This document shows, piece after piece, positions 25,988 to 34,894 of a stretch of 48,645 nt of DNA; the first letter of the stretch is position 1; the number at the start of each line of letters is the position of its first letter. The stretch is from the NCBI GenBank assembly GCA_026414745.1, contig JAOAIK010000023.1, positions 1 to 48,645 on the forward strand. The letters are read 5' to 3'. A model generated the notes under the pieces. That model worked only from the letters and a program-made list of their open reading frames with translations. It had not been told where the DNA came from and searched no databases. The position numbers were made by a program, and so were the translations under genes. This stretch comes from Roseococcus sp. GTDB lineage: Bacteria; Pseudomonadota; Alphaproteobacteria; Acetobacterales; Acetobacteraceae.

Positions 25988-27397
25988 CTACTCGAGGATC
26001 TCCTCCGCCTCCGGCGCCTCGCCGAAGAGATAGACGCGGCGCGGGCGCGCCGGCGTCCAGTCCGGATCCTCCCAGGCGATCATCTTGCCCGGGTTGAGCA
26101 GGCCCAAGGGGTCCGCCTCGCGCTTGAAGGCGAGCTGCGCCGCGTCCACCCGCTTCATGCCGCCCTCCTCGAGCGTGTAGGCGTGCGGGTTGAAGATGGG
26201 CGCGCCGGCCTCCTCGTGCAGGCGGATGATCTCGGCGAGGCGCTCCTCGGTGGTGAAGCGCACGAGCTGCAGGCCGAAGCAGCACACCTCGCCGCCGAAG
26301 CGCACGAACTCGAGGTGCATGGGCACCTCCTCGCCGAACATGGCGTGCATCCTCTCCACCAGCGCGAGATGCCCCGGCGCGGCGAAGAGCGTCTGCAGAT
26401 AGGTGACGCCGCGGTCGGTCTTGAGCACCTGCAGCGTGGTGTGGTTCCAGGAATGCTCGTAGGCGGGCACCGGCGCGTCCTCGGTGCGGATGCGGAGCCG
26501 TTCCACGCCCTTGTGGCGGGCCAGCACGGGCGCCACCGTCTCGATGTAGGGCGGCGCCAGCATGCCGAGCACCACCGCCTCGCCCTCCGGGATCAGCCCC
26601 TCATAGGCCTTGAAGTGGCGCTGCGGGATGGGCGCGTCGATGACGCAGACGAGCTTCTTCACCACCCCGTCCATGCGCGTCAGCGCGTCGCCGAAGCGCG
26701 CCGCGTCCATGAAGCCCGGGAAGCTCCAGACCAGGTCCACCCAGTCCTCGGCGGGCGCGAGCGGCATCTCCACCTCGGTGATCACGCCATTGGTGCCATA
26801 GGCGTGGTTCGCCTTGTCGATGTCGGCGCCGCGCAGCTCCAGCACGCGCGGTTCGGCCTCCATCGTCACCACGCGCAGGCCGAGCACATTGCCCGGCTCG
26901 CGCAGGATGCCCCAGGTGCAGGAGCCGATGCCCGAGCTGCCGCCGGCGATGAAGCCGCCGATGGTGGCGGTGCGCTTCGTCGAGGGGTGGAAGCGCAGCT
27001 CCCCGCCCACCGCGGCGCGGGTGTGGCGGTCCATGTCCATGAGCTTCGCCCCCGCCTGGGCGCGCACCACGCCGGGCCTCGCCCAGAGCACGCGGTTCAT
27101 CCCGGAGAGGTCGACCACCACCCCGCCCTCCAGCGGCATGGCCTGGCCGTAGTTGCCCGTGCCCGCGCCGCGCGGCGTGACGGGGATGCGCCGCGCATGG
27201 CAGGCGGCGAGGAGGGCGATCACCTCCTCCTCGCTGCGCGGCAGCGCCACCGCATCGCCCTTCGCGCCGTTGAGTTGGCGCTTGAGCACCGGGCTGTACC
27301 AGAAGAAGTCGCGCGATTTCTGGCGCACCAGCGCCGGGTCGGTGATCCAGGCGATGTGCGGCAGCGCGGCCATCAGGCCGGCGATGTCGTGGCTCAT
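25988..27397 (-). CDS. FAD-binding oxidase (PCMH/GlcD type), copy 1
   Basis: A 469-aa FAD-linked oxidoreductase of the VAO/GlcD group. The PCMH FAD-binding motif is TPRGAGTGNYGQAMPLEGG, followed by PSTKRTATIGGFIAGGSSGIG. The C-terminal half ends LGLLNPGKM, the usual flavin-anchoring tail. Such enzymes oxidise hydroxy-acids or aryl alcohols. It is translationally coupled (ATGA) to a second, related oxidase upstream in the same operon. It is last in the order binding protein - creatininase - oxidase 2 - oxidase 1. The substrate is not identifiable. Confidence 0.88.
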   Translation of the reverse strand: MSHDIAGLMAALPHIAWITDPALVRQKSRDFFWYSPVLKRQLNGAKGDAVALPRSEEEVIALLAACHARRIPVTPRGAGTGNYGQAMPLEGGVVVDLSGMNRVLWARPGVVRAQAGAKLMDMDRHTRAAVGGELRFHPSTKRTATIGGFIAGGSSGIGSCTWGILREPGNVLGLRVVTMEAEPRVLELRGADIDKANHAYGTNGVITEVEMPLAPAEDWVDLVWSFPGFMDAARFGDALTRMDGVVKKLVCVIDAPIPQRHFKAYEGLIPEGEAVVLGMLAPPYIETVAPVLARHKGVERLRIRTEDAPVPAYEHSWNHTTLQVLKTDRGVTYLQTLFAAPGHLALVERMHAMFGEEVPMHLEFVRFGGEVCCFGLQLVRFTTEERLAEIIRLHEEAGAPIFNPHAYTLEEGGMKRVDAAQLAFKREADPLGLLNPGKMIAWEDPDWTPARPRRVYLFGEAPEAEEILE

Positions 27398-28755
27398 GCG
27401 GCGCTGTCCTCGGCGGGCGTGAAGTCCCGCATCTTGCCGGGGTTGAGCAGGCCGAGCGGGTCCGTCATCCGCTTGAAGCCGAGCTGGTCGCCCGGCACGC
27501 GGCGATAGCCGGAGCCCTCCTCGATGGTGAACACATGCGGGTTGGCGATGCCGATGCCCAGGCCCTCGAAGGCGGCCATGATCTCGGCGAGGCGCGCCGC
27601 ATCGCGCCAGCGGATCACGGGCAGCGCCGTCATGGTCGGCCGGCCGCCGAAGCGCACGCATTCGGTGTGCATCCACACCTCCTCGGGGAAGAGGGCGGTG
27701 GCGGCCTCCACCGCCTCCACCGTGCCCTCGAAGGGGAAACGGCATTGCAGGTAGGTCACGCCGCGGTCCTTCTTCAGCACCTGCAGCGTCGCGTGGTTCC
27801 AGCAGTATTCGTAGAAGGGCGTGGCGTCGGGGTCGCGCTCGGCGGCCAGCGTCTCCTGCTCGGCGACCAGCGCGCCGCCATGCTCGCGCGCGAGGTCGGA
27901 GAGCGCGATCATGCCCGCGGGCGTGACCATGGCGAGGACGAAGGCCCGCCCCTCCGGCAGCGCCGCGGCCAGGCCGCGGAAGAAGGGCCGGAACACGGGC
28001 TGGAAGGCCGCGCACATCTTCTTCGCGATGCCGTCCGCGAGCGCCAGCGCCTGGGCGAAGCGCAGCGCCGCGCCGAAGCCGGGGAAGGCGAGCGCCACGT
28101 CGCGCCAGGGCTGGGCGGGGGCGAGGGGAATCCGCACCCGCGTGATCACGCCCGTGGTGCCATAGGTGCGGTTCACCGGATTGGCCGCATCGCCCGAGAG
28201 GTCGAGCAGGGCGGGCGGGTCCTGCATGGTGGCCAGGCGCACGCCGTTGAGGTTCCCGCGCTCGCGCATCGTGCCGTGCGCGATGCCGCCCACCCCCGCC
28301 CCGCCCCCGGCGACGAAGCCGCCGATGGTGGCGCTGCGCTTGGTGCTGGGCCAGAGGCGCAGCTCGAAGCCGCGCTCCCGCGCCCAGAGGTCGAGGTCGA
28401 TGAGCTTCGCCCCCGCCTCCGCCTCCAGCACGCCCTGCTCCAGCGCCAGCGGCGCGGCCATGGCCGTCATGTCGAGCAGCACCCCGCCCGCCAGCGGCAC
28501 GCATTGCCCGTAGTTGCCCGTCGCGCCGCCGCGCACCGTCACCGGCACGCGCGCGGCGCGGGCGGCGGCGAGCACGCGCAGCACCTCGCCCTCCTCGCGC
28601 GGCTGCACCCAGAGCTCGGCGGCCTTGCCGTCCAGGCGCTCCTTCAGGAGGGGGCTGTACCAGTAGAAGTCGCGGCTCTTCTGCCGCAGCAGGGCGCGGT
28701 CGTCGTCGCACGGAATGCCGGCGAGCGCCGCCCTGAGCGCGGCGAGGTCACGCAT
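27394..28755 (-). CDS. FAD-binding oxidase (PCMH/GlcD type), copy 2
   Basis: A 453-aa paralogue of the next gene: both share a RQKSRDF-x-WYSP-x-LK N-terminal block, the G-x-x-TGNYGQ FAD loop, PSTKR-x-ATIGGF, YGT-x-GVIT and a LGLLNPGKM tail. The start is the Met at 28755, overlapping the creatininase stop by 8 nt; the open frame continues upstream only as a shadow. Two adjacent but divergent copies suggest a heteromeric enzyme or sequential oxidation steps. No Fe-S partner (GlcF/GlcE) is present. Confidence 0.88.
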   Translation of the reverse strand: MRDLAALRAALAGIPCDDDRALLRQKSRDFYWYSPLLKERLDGKAAELWVQPREEGEVLRVLAAARAARVPVTVRGGATGNYGQCVPLAGGVLLDMTAMAAPLALEQGVLEAEAGAKLIDLDLWARERGFELRLWPSTKRSATIGGFVAGGGAGVGGIAHGTMRERGNLNGVRLATMQDPPALLDLSGDAANPVNRTYGTTGVITRVRIPLAPAQPWRDVALAFPGFGAALRFAQALALADGIAKKMCAAFQPVFRPFFRGLAAALPEGRAFVLAMVTPAGMIALSDLAREHGGALVAEQETLAAERDPDATPFYEYCWNHATLQVLKKDRGVTYLQCRFPFEGTVEAVEAATALFPEEVWMHTECVRFGGRPTMTALPVIRWRDAARLAEIMAAFEGLGIGIANPHVFTIEEGSGYRRVPGDQLGFKRMTDPLGLLNPGKMRDFTPAEDSAA

Positions 28756-29557
28756 CGGGCGCGTTGCCGAGCCAGGCGGCGATGTCGAAGCGCCGCACCT
28801 CCTCCAGCATGGCGGCGATCTTCGCGGCGGCGTGGTCGAGGATCGCCTCCCCCGCCTCGGCCGTGGCGCGCGAGGCGTCGCCCACCGCGCCGGCGGCGTT
28901 GAGGTCCTGCGCCTGCCAGGCGATGGCCGCACCGCCGCCGGGGACGAGGTGCGGCGCGGCGTTCTCCGCCACCATCCAGGCCGAGGGGAAGTCCCGCGCC
29001 TTGCTCATGTCCACGAGATCGGGCCGCAGGGCGAGCATGGCGCTCGTCTCCACGAAGCCGGCATGGATGCCGTAGCGCGCCTCGAGCGGCGGGACGAGGC
29101 CGGGCGGCATGCCGAAGCGCGACCACATGGCGCCCACGCAGAACAGCCCGGCCTCGATGCGCAGCCGCCGCGCCACGATGTCCATGATCTGGATCTGCCC
29201 GCCATGGCTGTTGAGCAGCACCAGCCGCTTCACCCCCGCGCGGGCGACGGAATGGCCGATCTCGGTCCAGAGCGCGATCAGCGTCTCGGGCGTGGAGGTC
29301 AGCGTGCCGGGGAAGCGCAGATGCTCCACCGAACAGCCCACCACCTGCGCCGGCAGGACCAGCACGGGGAACTCCGCCGGCAGTCGGTCCAGCACGCGGG
29401 CCAGCACGCCCTCGTTCAGCACCGCGTCCACCGCGACGGGCAGATGCGGCCCGTGCTGCTCGATGGCGGCCACCGGCAGCACGGCCACCGTGTCCTCCGG
29501 CAGGGCGCCGAAGGCGGTCCAGGGCAGATCGCGCCAGAGGCGCGTGGGAAGACTCAT
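28748..29557 (-). CDS. Creatininase-family amidohydrolase
   Basis: A 269-aa member of the creatininase/creatinine amidohydrolase family, metal-dependent ring or amide hydrolases. Metal-ligand motifs are AAIEQHGPHLPVAVD (E33, H35, H38, D44), LLNSHGGQIQIMD (Gln where most have Asn) and HAGFVETSAML. It is second in the four-gene minus-strand operon, 7 nt after the binding-protein stop. It could act on creatinine-like lactams or formamides. Its partnering with oxidases rather than creatinase argues against plain creatinine degradation. Confidence 0.88.
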   Translation of the reverse strand: MSLPTRLWRDLPWTAFGALPEDTVAVLPVAAIEQHGPHLPVAVDAVLNEGVLARVLDRLPAEFPVLVLPAQVVGCSVEHLRFPGTLTSTPETLIALWTEIGHSVARAGVKRLVLLNSHGGQIQIMDIVARRLRIEAGLFCVGAMWSRFGMPPGLVPPLEARYGIHAGFVETSAMLALRPDLVDMSKARDFPSAWMVAENAAPHLVPGGGAAIAWQAQDLNAAGAVGDASRATAEAGEAILDHAAAKIAAMLEEVRRFDIAAWLGNAPDA

Positions 29558-29564
29558 GCGGGAA

Positions 29565-30578
29565 TCAGGCCCTCAGGTCGGCTGCCGGAGGGAGGTAGCG
29601 CGGATCGTAGATCTCGTTCCAGGCCATCGGACGGGCGATGTTGAAGGCCTCGCGCACCATGTCGATGCTGCGCTGCAGCCGCGCCGTGTCCACCTGGCCG
29701 AAGCCGTTCGCGCGCACATGCGGCGTGAAGGTGAGCTGCTCCAGCGCCATGCGCAGCCGGGCGGTCTCCAGCGGCACGTCGGTCAGCGGCTCGCGGCGGC
29801 GCAGCACCTCGATGGCGCCGGCCATGTCGTTCAGCGATTCGTATTGCGCGCGCACCAGGCCGCGGATCAGCCCCGTCACCGCCTGCGGGTTCGCCTCGGC
29901 CCAGCGGCGCGTCGTCAGCAGCGAGGTGGCGAAGAAATCCGCGCCGTATTCGTTGTAGCGGAAGGTCACGATGTCCTGCTCGGGGATGCCGAGGCCGCGC
30001 AGCGAGAAGATGCCCGAGGTGATGAAGCCGGTGATGGCCTGGGCCCGGCCCTGCGCCAGCATCGGCTCGCGCAGGGGCGGCGCCACCGACATCCAGCGCA
30101 CGCTGGAGGCGTCGAAGCCCGCCGCCCTGGCGAAGGCGGGGAAGAGCTGGCGGCCGGCATCGGCGTCCGGCGCGGCGATGGTCTTGCCCGCGAGGTCGCG
30201 CGGGTGGGCGATGTTCTCGCGCCTGAGCGTCATCGCCGCCAGCGCCGTCGCGTCGTAGATCAGGAAGGGCGAGAAGATGTCCGCCTGCGGGTTCTCGAGC
30301 CGGATGCGGATGGAGGGGTTGATGTCCGCGACACCCACATCGAAGGCCCCGCCCAGGATCTTCACCGGCACGTCGCCGGAGCCGAAGCCGCGCTCCATGG
30401 TCACGTTCAGCCCCTCGCGGCGGAAATGCCCGCGCTCCAGCGCCATGAGGAAGGCCGCCTGCGGGCCCTGGAAGGCCCAGTCGAGCGAGAAGCGCACGTT
30501 CACCAGGGCCTGGGCGTGGACGGCGGGCACGGCAAGCGGCGAGAGGGCGGCAAGGCGAAGGGCGGTGCGGCGATGCAT
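29565..30578 (-). CDS. Orphan ABC substrate-binding protein, NMT1/THI5-like
   Basis: A 337-aa binding protein of the same broad NMT1/THI5 group as the one at 20.8 kb. It has a signal peptide with a twin Arg (HRRTALRLAALSPLAVPAVHA), then VRFSLDWAFQGPQAAFLMALERGHF, the ligand lobe of pyrimidine/sulfonate binders. GGAGG lies 8 nt before the ATG; the earlier in-frame ATG would give an unrelated leader. No permease or ATPase follows; the nearest are those at 21.8-23.3 kb. It is first in the operon with the creatininase and the two oxidases. Confidence 0.88.
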   Translation of the reverse strand: MHRRTALRLAALSPLAVPAVHAQALVNVRFSLDWAFQGPQAAFLMALERGHFRREGLNVTMERGFGSGDVPVKILGGAFDVGVADINPSIRIRLENPQADIFSPFLIYDATALAAMTLRRENIAHPRDLAGKTIAAPDADAGRQLFPAFARAAGFDASSVRWMSVAPPLREPMLAQGRAQAITGFITSGIFSLRGLGIPEQDIVTFRYNEYGADFFATSLLTTRRWAEANPQAVTGLIRGLVRAQYESLNDMAGAIEVLRRREPLTDVPLETARLRMALEQLTFTPHVRANGFGQVDTARLQRSIDMVREAFNIARPMAWNEIYDPRYLPPAADLRA

Positions 30579-30778
30579 GGCGGGGGCCTCCTGTCTCGCC
30601 GCCTCTCTAGCAGGCGCGGGCGCGACGTGGCCGGCCGCGCCCCAGGCCGCTGCGCGCGGCGCGGGCGGGGCTGCCCAAGGCGGCGGCAAAGGCGGTCCGG
30701 CCGCGCCGATCCGCGCGGCAATCGAGGGCGCGCCGCCGGCGCGGCGGGCGCTAGGCTCGCGCCCGAGGAGGCCACCCC

Positions 30779-31795
30779 ATGCTCGCCCCCGCCACGCCGC
30801 TGCTGCGCCGATTCTGGTATCCGCTCATGCCGCTCGCCATGCTGGCCGAGGGGCCCAAGCCCTTCCGCCTGCTCGGCCAGGATCTCGTGCTCTGGCTCGA
30901 CGGCGAGGGCGAAGCTTCCGTGATGGAGGACCGCTGCTGCCACCGCACGGCGAAGCTCTCCAAGGGCTTCTACCAGGACGGCCGCCTCGCCTGCGGCTAC
31001 CATGGCTGGGAGTTCGGGCGCGACGGGCGCGTGCTGCGCATCCCGCAGCTTCCGCCCGAGCGCCAGAACGCCGGCCGCATGGGCAGCCGCGCCTTCCATG
31101 CCGCCGCGCGCTACGGCTATCTCTGGGGCGCGCTGGAGGAGCCGCTCTTCCCCATCCCCGATTTCGAGGAGGAGGCCGAGGGCTTCCGCCGCATCGACGA
31201 GTTCTACGAGGTGTGGAACTGCGCCGGGCTGCGCGTGATGGAGAACAGCTTCGACAACGCGCATTTCAGCTTCGTCCATCGCGCGAGCTTCGGCGACCAG
31301 GGCCACCCCGAACCCGCGAAGCTCGAGATCGAGGAGCACCCCGACGGCTTCCTGATGCTGACCGAGGTGCCCGTCCGCAATCCGGAAATCCAGAAGAAGG
31401 TGCTGAAGATGGAGAGCGACACCACGGTGCGCTCGATGCGCGGCCGCTGGTACATGCCCTTCCTGCGCAAGCTGCGCATCCGCTACCCCAACGGGCTCTC
31501 GCACAGCATCGTCACCGCCGCCACGCCCATCGACGACGGCAGGAGCCAGATCGTCCAGTTCGTCTATCGCAACGACACCGAGGCCGACGCCCGGGCCGAG
31601 GACGTGATCGCCTTCGACCGGCTGGTGACGGAGGAGGACCGCGACATCCTCGAGAGCACCGATCCCGACGTGCCGCTGGAGCAGGCCGGGCGCGAATACA
31701 ACATGCCGAGCGACCGGCCCGGCGTGCTGATGCGCCGCATGCTGGCCGCCCTCATCGCGCGCGAGGGGGCGGCGCCGCTACGCGCCTCGGCCTGA
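30779..31795 (+). CDS. Rieske [2Fe-2S] oxygenase, large-subunit type
   Basis: A 338-aa Rieske non-heme iron oxygenase. The [2Fe-2S] ligands are C53 and H55 (RCCHR) and C72 and H75 (CGYH). The mononuclear iron site has E-N-S-F-D-N-A-H-x4-H with H162 and H167, the bridging Asp being D159. It is shorter than naphthalene-dioxygenase alpha subunits (about 450 aa) and resembles single-component or phthalate/vanillate-type oxygenases. RBS GAGGAGG. Divergent from the binding protein/oxidase operon across 200 nt, probably co-regulated. No ferredoxin or reductase gene is adjacent; the flavodoxin-fold pair nearby could be tested as a reductant. Its last 18 nt overlap a convergent gene. Confidence 0.92.
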   Translation: MLAPATPLLRRFWYPLMPLAMLAEGPKPFRLLGQDLVLWLDGEGEASVMEDRCCHRTAKLSKGFYQDGRLACGYHGWEFGRDGRVLRIPQLPPERQNAGRMGSRAFHAAARYGYLWGALEEPLFPIPDFEEEAEGFRRIDEFYEVWNCAGLRVMENSFDNAHFSFVHRASFGDQGHPEPAKLEIEEHPDGFLMLTEVPVRNPEIQKKVLKMESDTTVRSMRGRWYMPFLRKLRIRYPNGLSHSIVTAATPIDDGRSQIVQFVYRNDTEADARAEDVIAFDRLVTEEDRDILESTDPDVPLEQAGREYNMPSDRPGVLMRRMLAALIAREGAAPLRASA

Positions 31796-33052
31796 GGCCG
31801 GCGCCTCCTCGCCCTGGCGGCTGACGAGCGCGAGCCAGGCCATGATCCAGGCCAGCAGCAGGAAATCCCCGCGCAGCAGGTTCGCCTCGGTCTGCGCGCG
31901 GATGGCGGCGGCGAGCAGCAGCAGAAGGGTCCACTGCCCGGCCACCCGCCGCGGCCCGCGCAGGCGCAGCAGCGCGGCGGCCAGGGTCGCGCCGGCCACC
32001 AGCAGCACCGCCGCCTGGCCGACGAGACCGAGCTGCAGCGCGATGTCGCGCAGGCCGTGGTGGGAGTCGGGGGCCTCCCAGACGAGCTCCAGCCAGATCA
32101 GCTCCATGGGCCGGGTTCCGGCCACCCAGAAGGCGGCGAAGCCATGGCCGAGCCAGGGGCGCTCGGCGATGGCGCGGTCCACCGCCTGCCACACATCGGT
32201 GCGCCCCGTCAGCGTCTCGTCGCGCCCGAGCAGCGCGAAGACGCCCTCCGCCCCGAAGGCGGCGATGAACCCGAGCGCGAGCGTCGCCCCCGCCCCCGCG
32301 CCCAGCAGCGCGAGCCCCGCCGCCAGCCCGCCGCGCCGGAGGGCGAGCAGCAGCAGCGTGAGGCCCATCACCAGCAGCGCCAGCACCGCCGAGGTGGCCG
32401 AGCGCGAGAGGGCGAGCAGCCCGAGCAGCAGCAGCGCCGCCGCCGCATCCCGCCAGCCCGCCGCGCCGCGCCGCAGCACGAGATAGGCGAGGGCGAAGAC
32501 CCCCGCGAGCAGCGCCGCGCCGAAATTGTTCTTCTGCAGGAAGACGCCGCGCACCGCGTTCGCGTAGTCGCCCGTGTCGAAGCCCGTCGCGGGGTCCAGC
32601 GCCGCGGCGACCAGGCTCATCCCCCCCGCCGCGAGCACCACGGCCAGCGTCAGCCGCTGGAAGGCGGCGAAGCCGAGATGGCGGAAGAGCAGGAAGGCGA
32701 AGAGGAACTGCGTGGCCAGCCCGACGCAGCGGCGGACGGTCGCCCCCGGGGCCTGCGACCACAGCACCGAGAGCAGCGCCAGCCCGAGCAGCGCGAGGAA
32801 GGGGGCGGCGTCGCGCAGCGTCTCCGCCATGGCGCGCCACTGCCGCAGCGCATAGCCCAGCCCCACCGCGAGGAGCAGGAGCTGCACCGCCGCGTTCACC
32901 GGGTCGGAGCCGGCGGTGACGCCCTCCGCCTGGCGCAGGAAGGGGATTTGCGCGTCGAGGTAGTAGTAGAGGCCGAAGGCGCAGAAGAGCAGGCCGAGCC
33001 GGCCGCTCTCGGCCCGCCCCATGGCGCCGCCCAGCGCCGCCGCCCCGCTCAC
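31778..33052 (-). CDS. O-antigen ligase/polymerase (Wzy/WaaL) family membrane protein
   Basis: A 424-aa inner-membrane protein with about ten hydrophobic helices and the Wzy_C-type periplasmic loop GRTDVWQAVDRAIAERPWLGHGFAAFW. The start is a GTG overlapping the deacetylase stop (GTGA); the next Met is 10 codons in. The C-terminus, SRQGEEAPASGRGA, overlaps the 3' end of the Rieske gene by 18 nt. It probably polymerises or ligates the surface polysaccharide made by the neighbouring glycosyltransferases. The neighbours do not tell ligase from polymerase. Confidence 0.85.
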   Translation of the reverse strand: MSGAAALGGAMGRAESGRLGLLFCAFGLYYYLDAQIPFLRQAEGVTAGSDPVNAAVQLLLLAVGLGYALRQWRAMAETLRDAAPFLALLGLALLSVLWSQAPGATVRRCVGLATQFLFAFLLFRHLGFAAFQRLTLAVVLAAGGMSLVAAALDPATGFDTGDYANAVRGVFLQKNNFGAALLAGVFALAYLVLRRGAAGWRDAAAALLLLGLLALSRSATSAVLALLVMGLTLLLLALRRGGLAAGLALLGAGAGATLALGFIAAFGAEGVFALLGRDETLTGRTDVWQAVDRAIAERPWLGHGFAAFWVAGTRPMELIWLELVWEAPDSHHGLRDIALQLGLVGQAAVLLVAGATLAAALLRLRGPRRVAGQWTLLLLLAAAIRAQTEANLLRGDFLLLAWIMAWLALVSRQGEEAPASGRGA

Positions 33053-33801
33053 GGCCCGGCCACCACCTCGCCCAGCGGCCGCACCGCGCAGCCCGCGGCC
33101 AGCGCGGCGCGCACCACCCAGTCCAGGTCCGCGGGCGTCACGCCATAGGGGCCCGGATCGGGCTGCACGTCGTGGGTGTAGAGCACGAGCCAGGCGCGCC
33201 GCCGCACCGCCTCCTCGACGAAGCGCGCCAGCAACTCGCGGTCCCGCCGGACGCTCTCCAGCGGCACGGCGCGGATGTAGGCGAGGTCGATCTCGCCCTC
33301 GTTGAGGCCGGGCTGCACGCTGCGCGCGGCGCGGTAGCGCGCCATGGCCGCGCGCTTCGCCCGCAGCGGCGCGCGGCCGTAGGGATAGGCGAAGCTGCGC
33401 GGCCGCTCGCCCAGTTGCGCCTCCAGCCAGGCGGCGTTGCGGTCCATCTCCGCGCCGATGCCCGCCGCGTCGAGCCGGAACAGGTCGGCGTGGGAGAAGC
33501 TGTGGCAGCCGATCTCGTGCCCCGCGGCATGGACGGCGCGCAGCAGCGCCGCATCGCCGGATGGGCCGAGCTCGCCCCGGCCGCCGATGGTGCCGCCATT
33601 GACGTAGAAGCTGCCGCGCACCCCGGCGGCCTCGAGCACCGCCGCGCCCGTCTCCGCGGCGGTGGCGAGGAAGTCGTCGAAGGTGACGGAGAGGGTGGGC
33701 CGGTCCAGCGCCAGCGGGGCCGGGACGCGCGCGCCGCGCTTCGCCAGCTCCCCCCGCCATCGCCGCCGCAGCCGATCGAGCATCGCCATCGCGCGCATCA
33801 T
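33049..33801 (-). CDS. Polysaccharide deacetylase family protein
   Basis: A 250-aa NodB-fold protein. Metal/catalytic motifs are TFDDF (D42, D43) and the H-x3-H of CHSFSHADL (H100, H104), with the downstream FAYPYGR and LVLYTHDV blocks. It has no signal peptide, so it would act in the cytoplasm or at the inner face; a role in modifying lipid-linked sugar intermediates is inference. Several in-frame Mets (33801, 33798, 33789, 33783) could start it; none has a clear ribosome site. Coupled to the ligase by GTGA. Confidence 0.87.
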   Translation of the reverse strand: MMRAMAMLDRLRRRWRGELAKRGARVPAPLALDRPTLSVTFDDFLATAAETGAAVLEAAGVRGSFYVNGGTIGGRGELGPSGDAALLRAVHAAGHEIGCHSFSHADLFRLDAAGIGAEMDRNAAWLEAQLGERPRSFAYPYGRAPLRAKRAAMARYRAARSVQPGLNEGEIDLAYIRAVPLESVRRDRELLARFVEEAVRRRAWLVLYTHDVQPDPGPYGVTPADLDWVVRAALAAGCAVRPLGEVVAGP

Positions 33802-33898
33802 GCCGCGCGCGCGGGCCCGCGCCCAGGGGCGGGCGCCCGGTTGCCACTCCCGCGCCCTGCCCCGATGCTGCGCCCGCCAGCACAGGAGGCCTCGGCAC

Positions 33899-34894
33899 AT
33901 GACCGGCGCGGCGCCGCCGCTTCTCAGCGTCGTCATCTGCACCTTCCGGCGCAACGCGCCGCTGGAGGCGCTGCTGCGCGCCCTCGCGCCGCTCTGCGCC
34001 GGGCGGCCGGTGGAGGTGGTCGTGGTGGACAACAGCCCGGAGGCCGGGGCGCTGCCGCTGCTCGAGGCGCTGCGCGCGGGCCCCCTGCCCGGGCTCGTGC
34101 TGCGCCACGCCCAGCCCGCCTCCATCTCGGTGGCGCGCAATGCCGGCGTGGCGGCGAGCCGCGCCCCCTGGGTCGCCTTCCTCGACGACGATTCGGAACT
34201 GCTGAACGACTGGGTGGGCGGGGTGCTGGAGGCCATCGCCGCGGGCGGGGCCGAGGGCTTCTTCGGCCCGGTGCGCGCGCGCTACGAGGGCGGCTCCCCG
34301 CCGCCCTTCGACCCCGTGGGCCGCTTCTTCTCGCGCGAGACCGGCCTGCCGGACGGCGCGCGCCTCTTCATCGGCGGACCGCGCCGGTCGCGCCGGACGG
34401 TGATGGGCGCGGCCAATGCGGTGCTCGACCGCGCCGCCTGCCTCGCCGATCCGGAGCCCTTCGACCCCGCCTTCGGCCGCAGCGGCGGCGAGGATCTGGA
34501 CCTGTTCCTGCGCGCCGAACGGCGCGGCGCGCGCTTCCTGTGGCGCACCGGCTTCCCGGTCGGCGAATGGGTGCCGGCGGCGCGGCAGGGCTTCGACTAC
34601 GCGCTGCTGCGCGCCTTCACGGGCGGGCAGGTCTTCGTCGCGGTGACGCGCAAGAACAGCCCGACCCCGTGGCTGACCGAGGCGCGGCTGCTCGCCACCG
34701 GGGCGGCGCAGGCGGGGCTGGCGGCGCTCCGGCTGGCCCTGGCGGGGCCCGAGGGGCGCGCAGCGCAGCGCCTCGCCCTCGCCTCGGCGCTGGGCAAGCT
34801 GCGCTGGCGCGCGCTGATGGGGCTCTACGCGCTGCCGCCGGGCGGGGCGCCCGTCTCGCCCTGGCGGCTCTTCCTGCGCGGGGGGCCGGGCTGA
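33899..34894 (+). CDS. Glycosyltransferase family 2
   Basis: A 331-aa GT-A glycosyltransferase. It begins LLSVVICTFRRN, with VVVVDNS and the DDD metal motif (D96-D98, in AFLDDDSE). The conserved acceptor-side block is GGEDLDLFLRAERRG. Perfect AGGAGG lies 9 nt upstream of the ATG. The C-terminus has a helical, partly hydrophobic tail. It overlaps the following epimerase (TGATG). A paralogue lies at 36984-37931; both share a D-P-x-G-x-x-F...GLP-x-GA stretch. Confidence 0.92.
   Translation: MTGAAPPLLSVVICTFRRNAPLEALLRALAPLCAGRPVEVVVVDNSPEAGALPLLEALRAGPLPGLVLRHAQPASISVARNAGVAASRAPWVAFLDDDSELLNDWVGGVLEAIAAGGAEGFFGPVRARYEGGSPPPFDPVGRFFSRETGLPDGARLFIGGPRRSRRTVMGAANAVLDRAACLADPEPFDPAFGRSGGEDLDLFLRAERRGARFLWRTGFPVGEWVPAARQGFDYALLRAFTGGQVFVAVTRKNSPTPWLTEARLLATGAAQAGLAALRLALAGPEGRAAQRLALASALGKLRWRALMGLYALPPGGAPVSPWRLFLRGGPG

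Noticed and set aside
31778..34108. 776-codon minus-strand frame as one fused protein
   Set aside because: Its first part is an out-of-phase shadow of the deacetylase; the ligase begins at the GTG at 33052.
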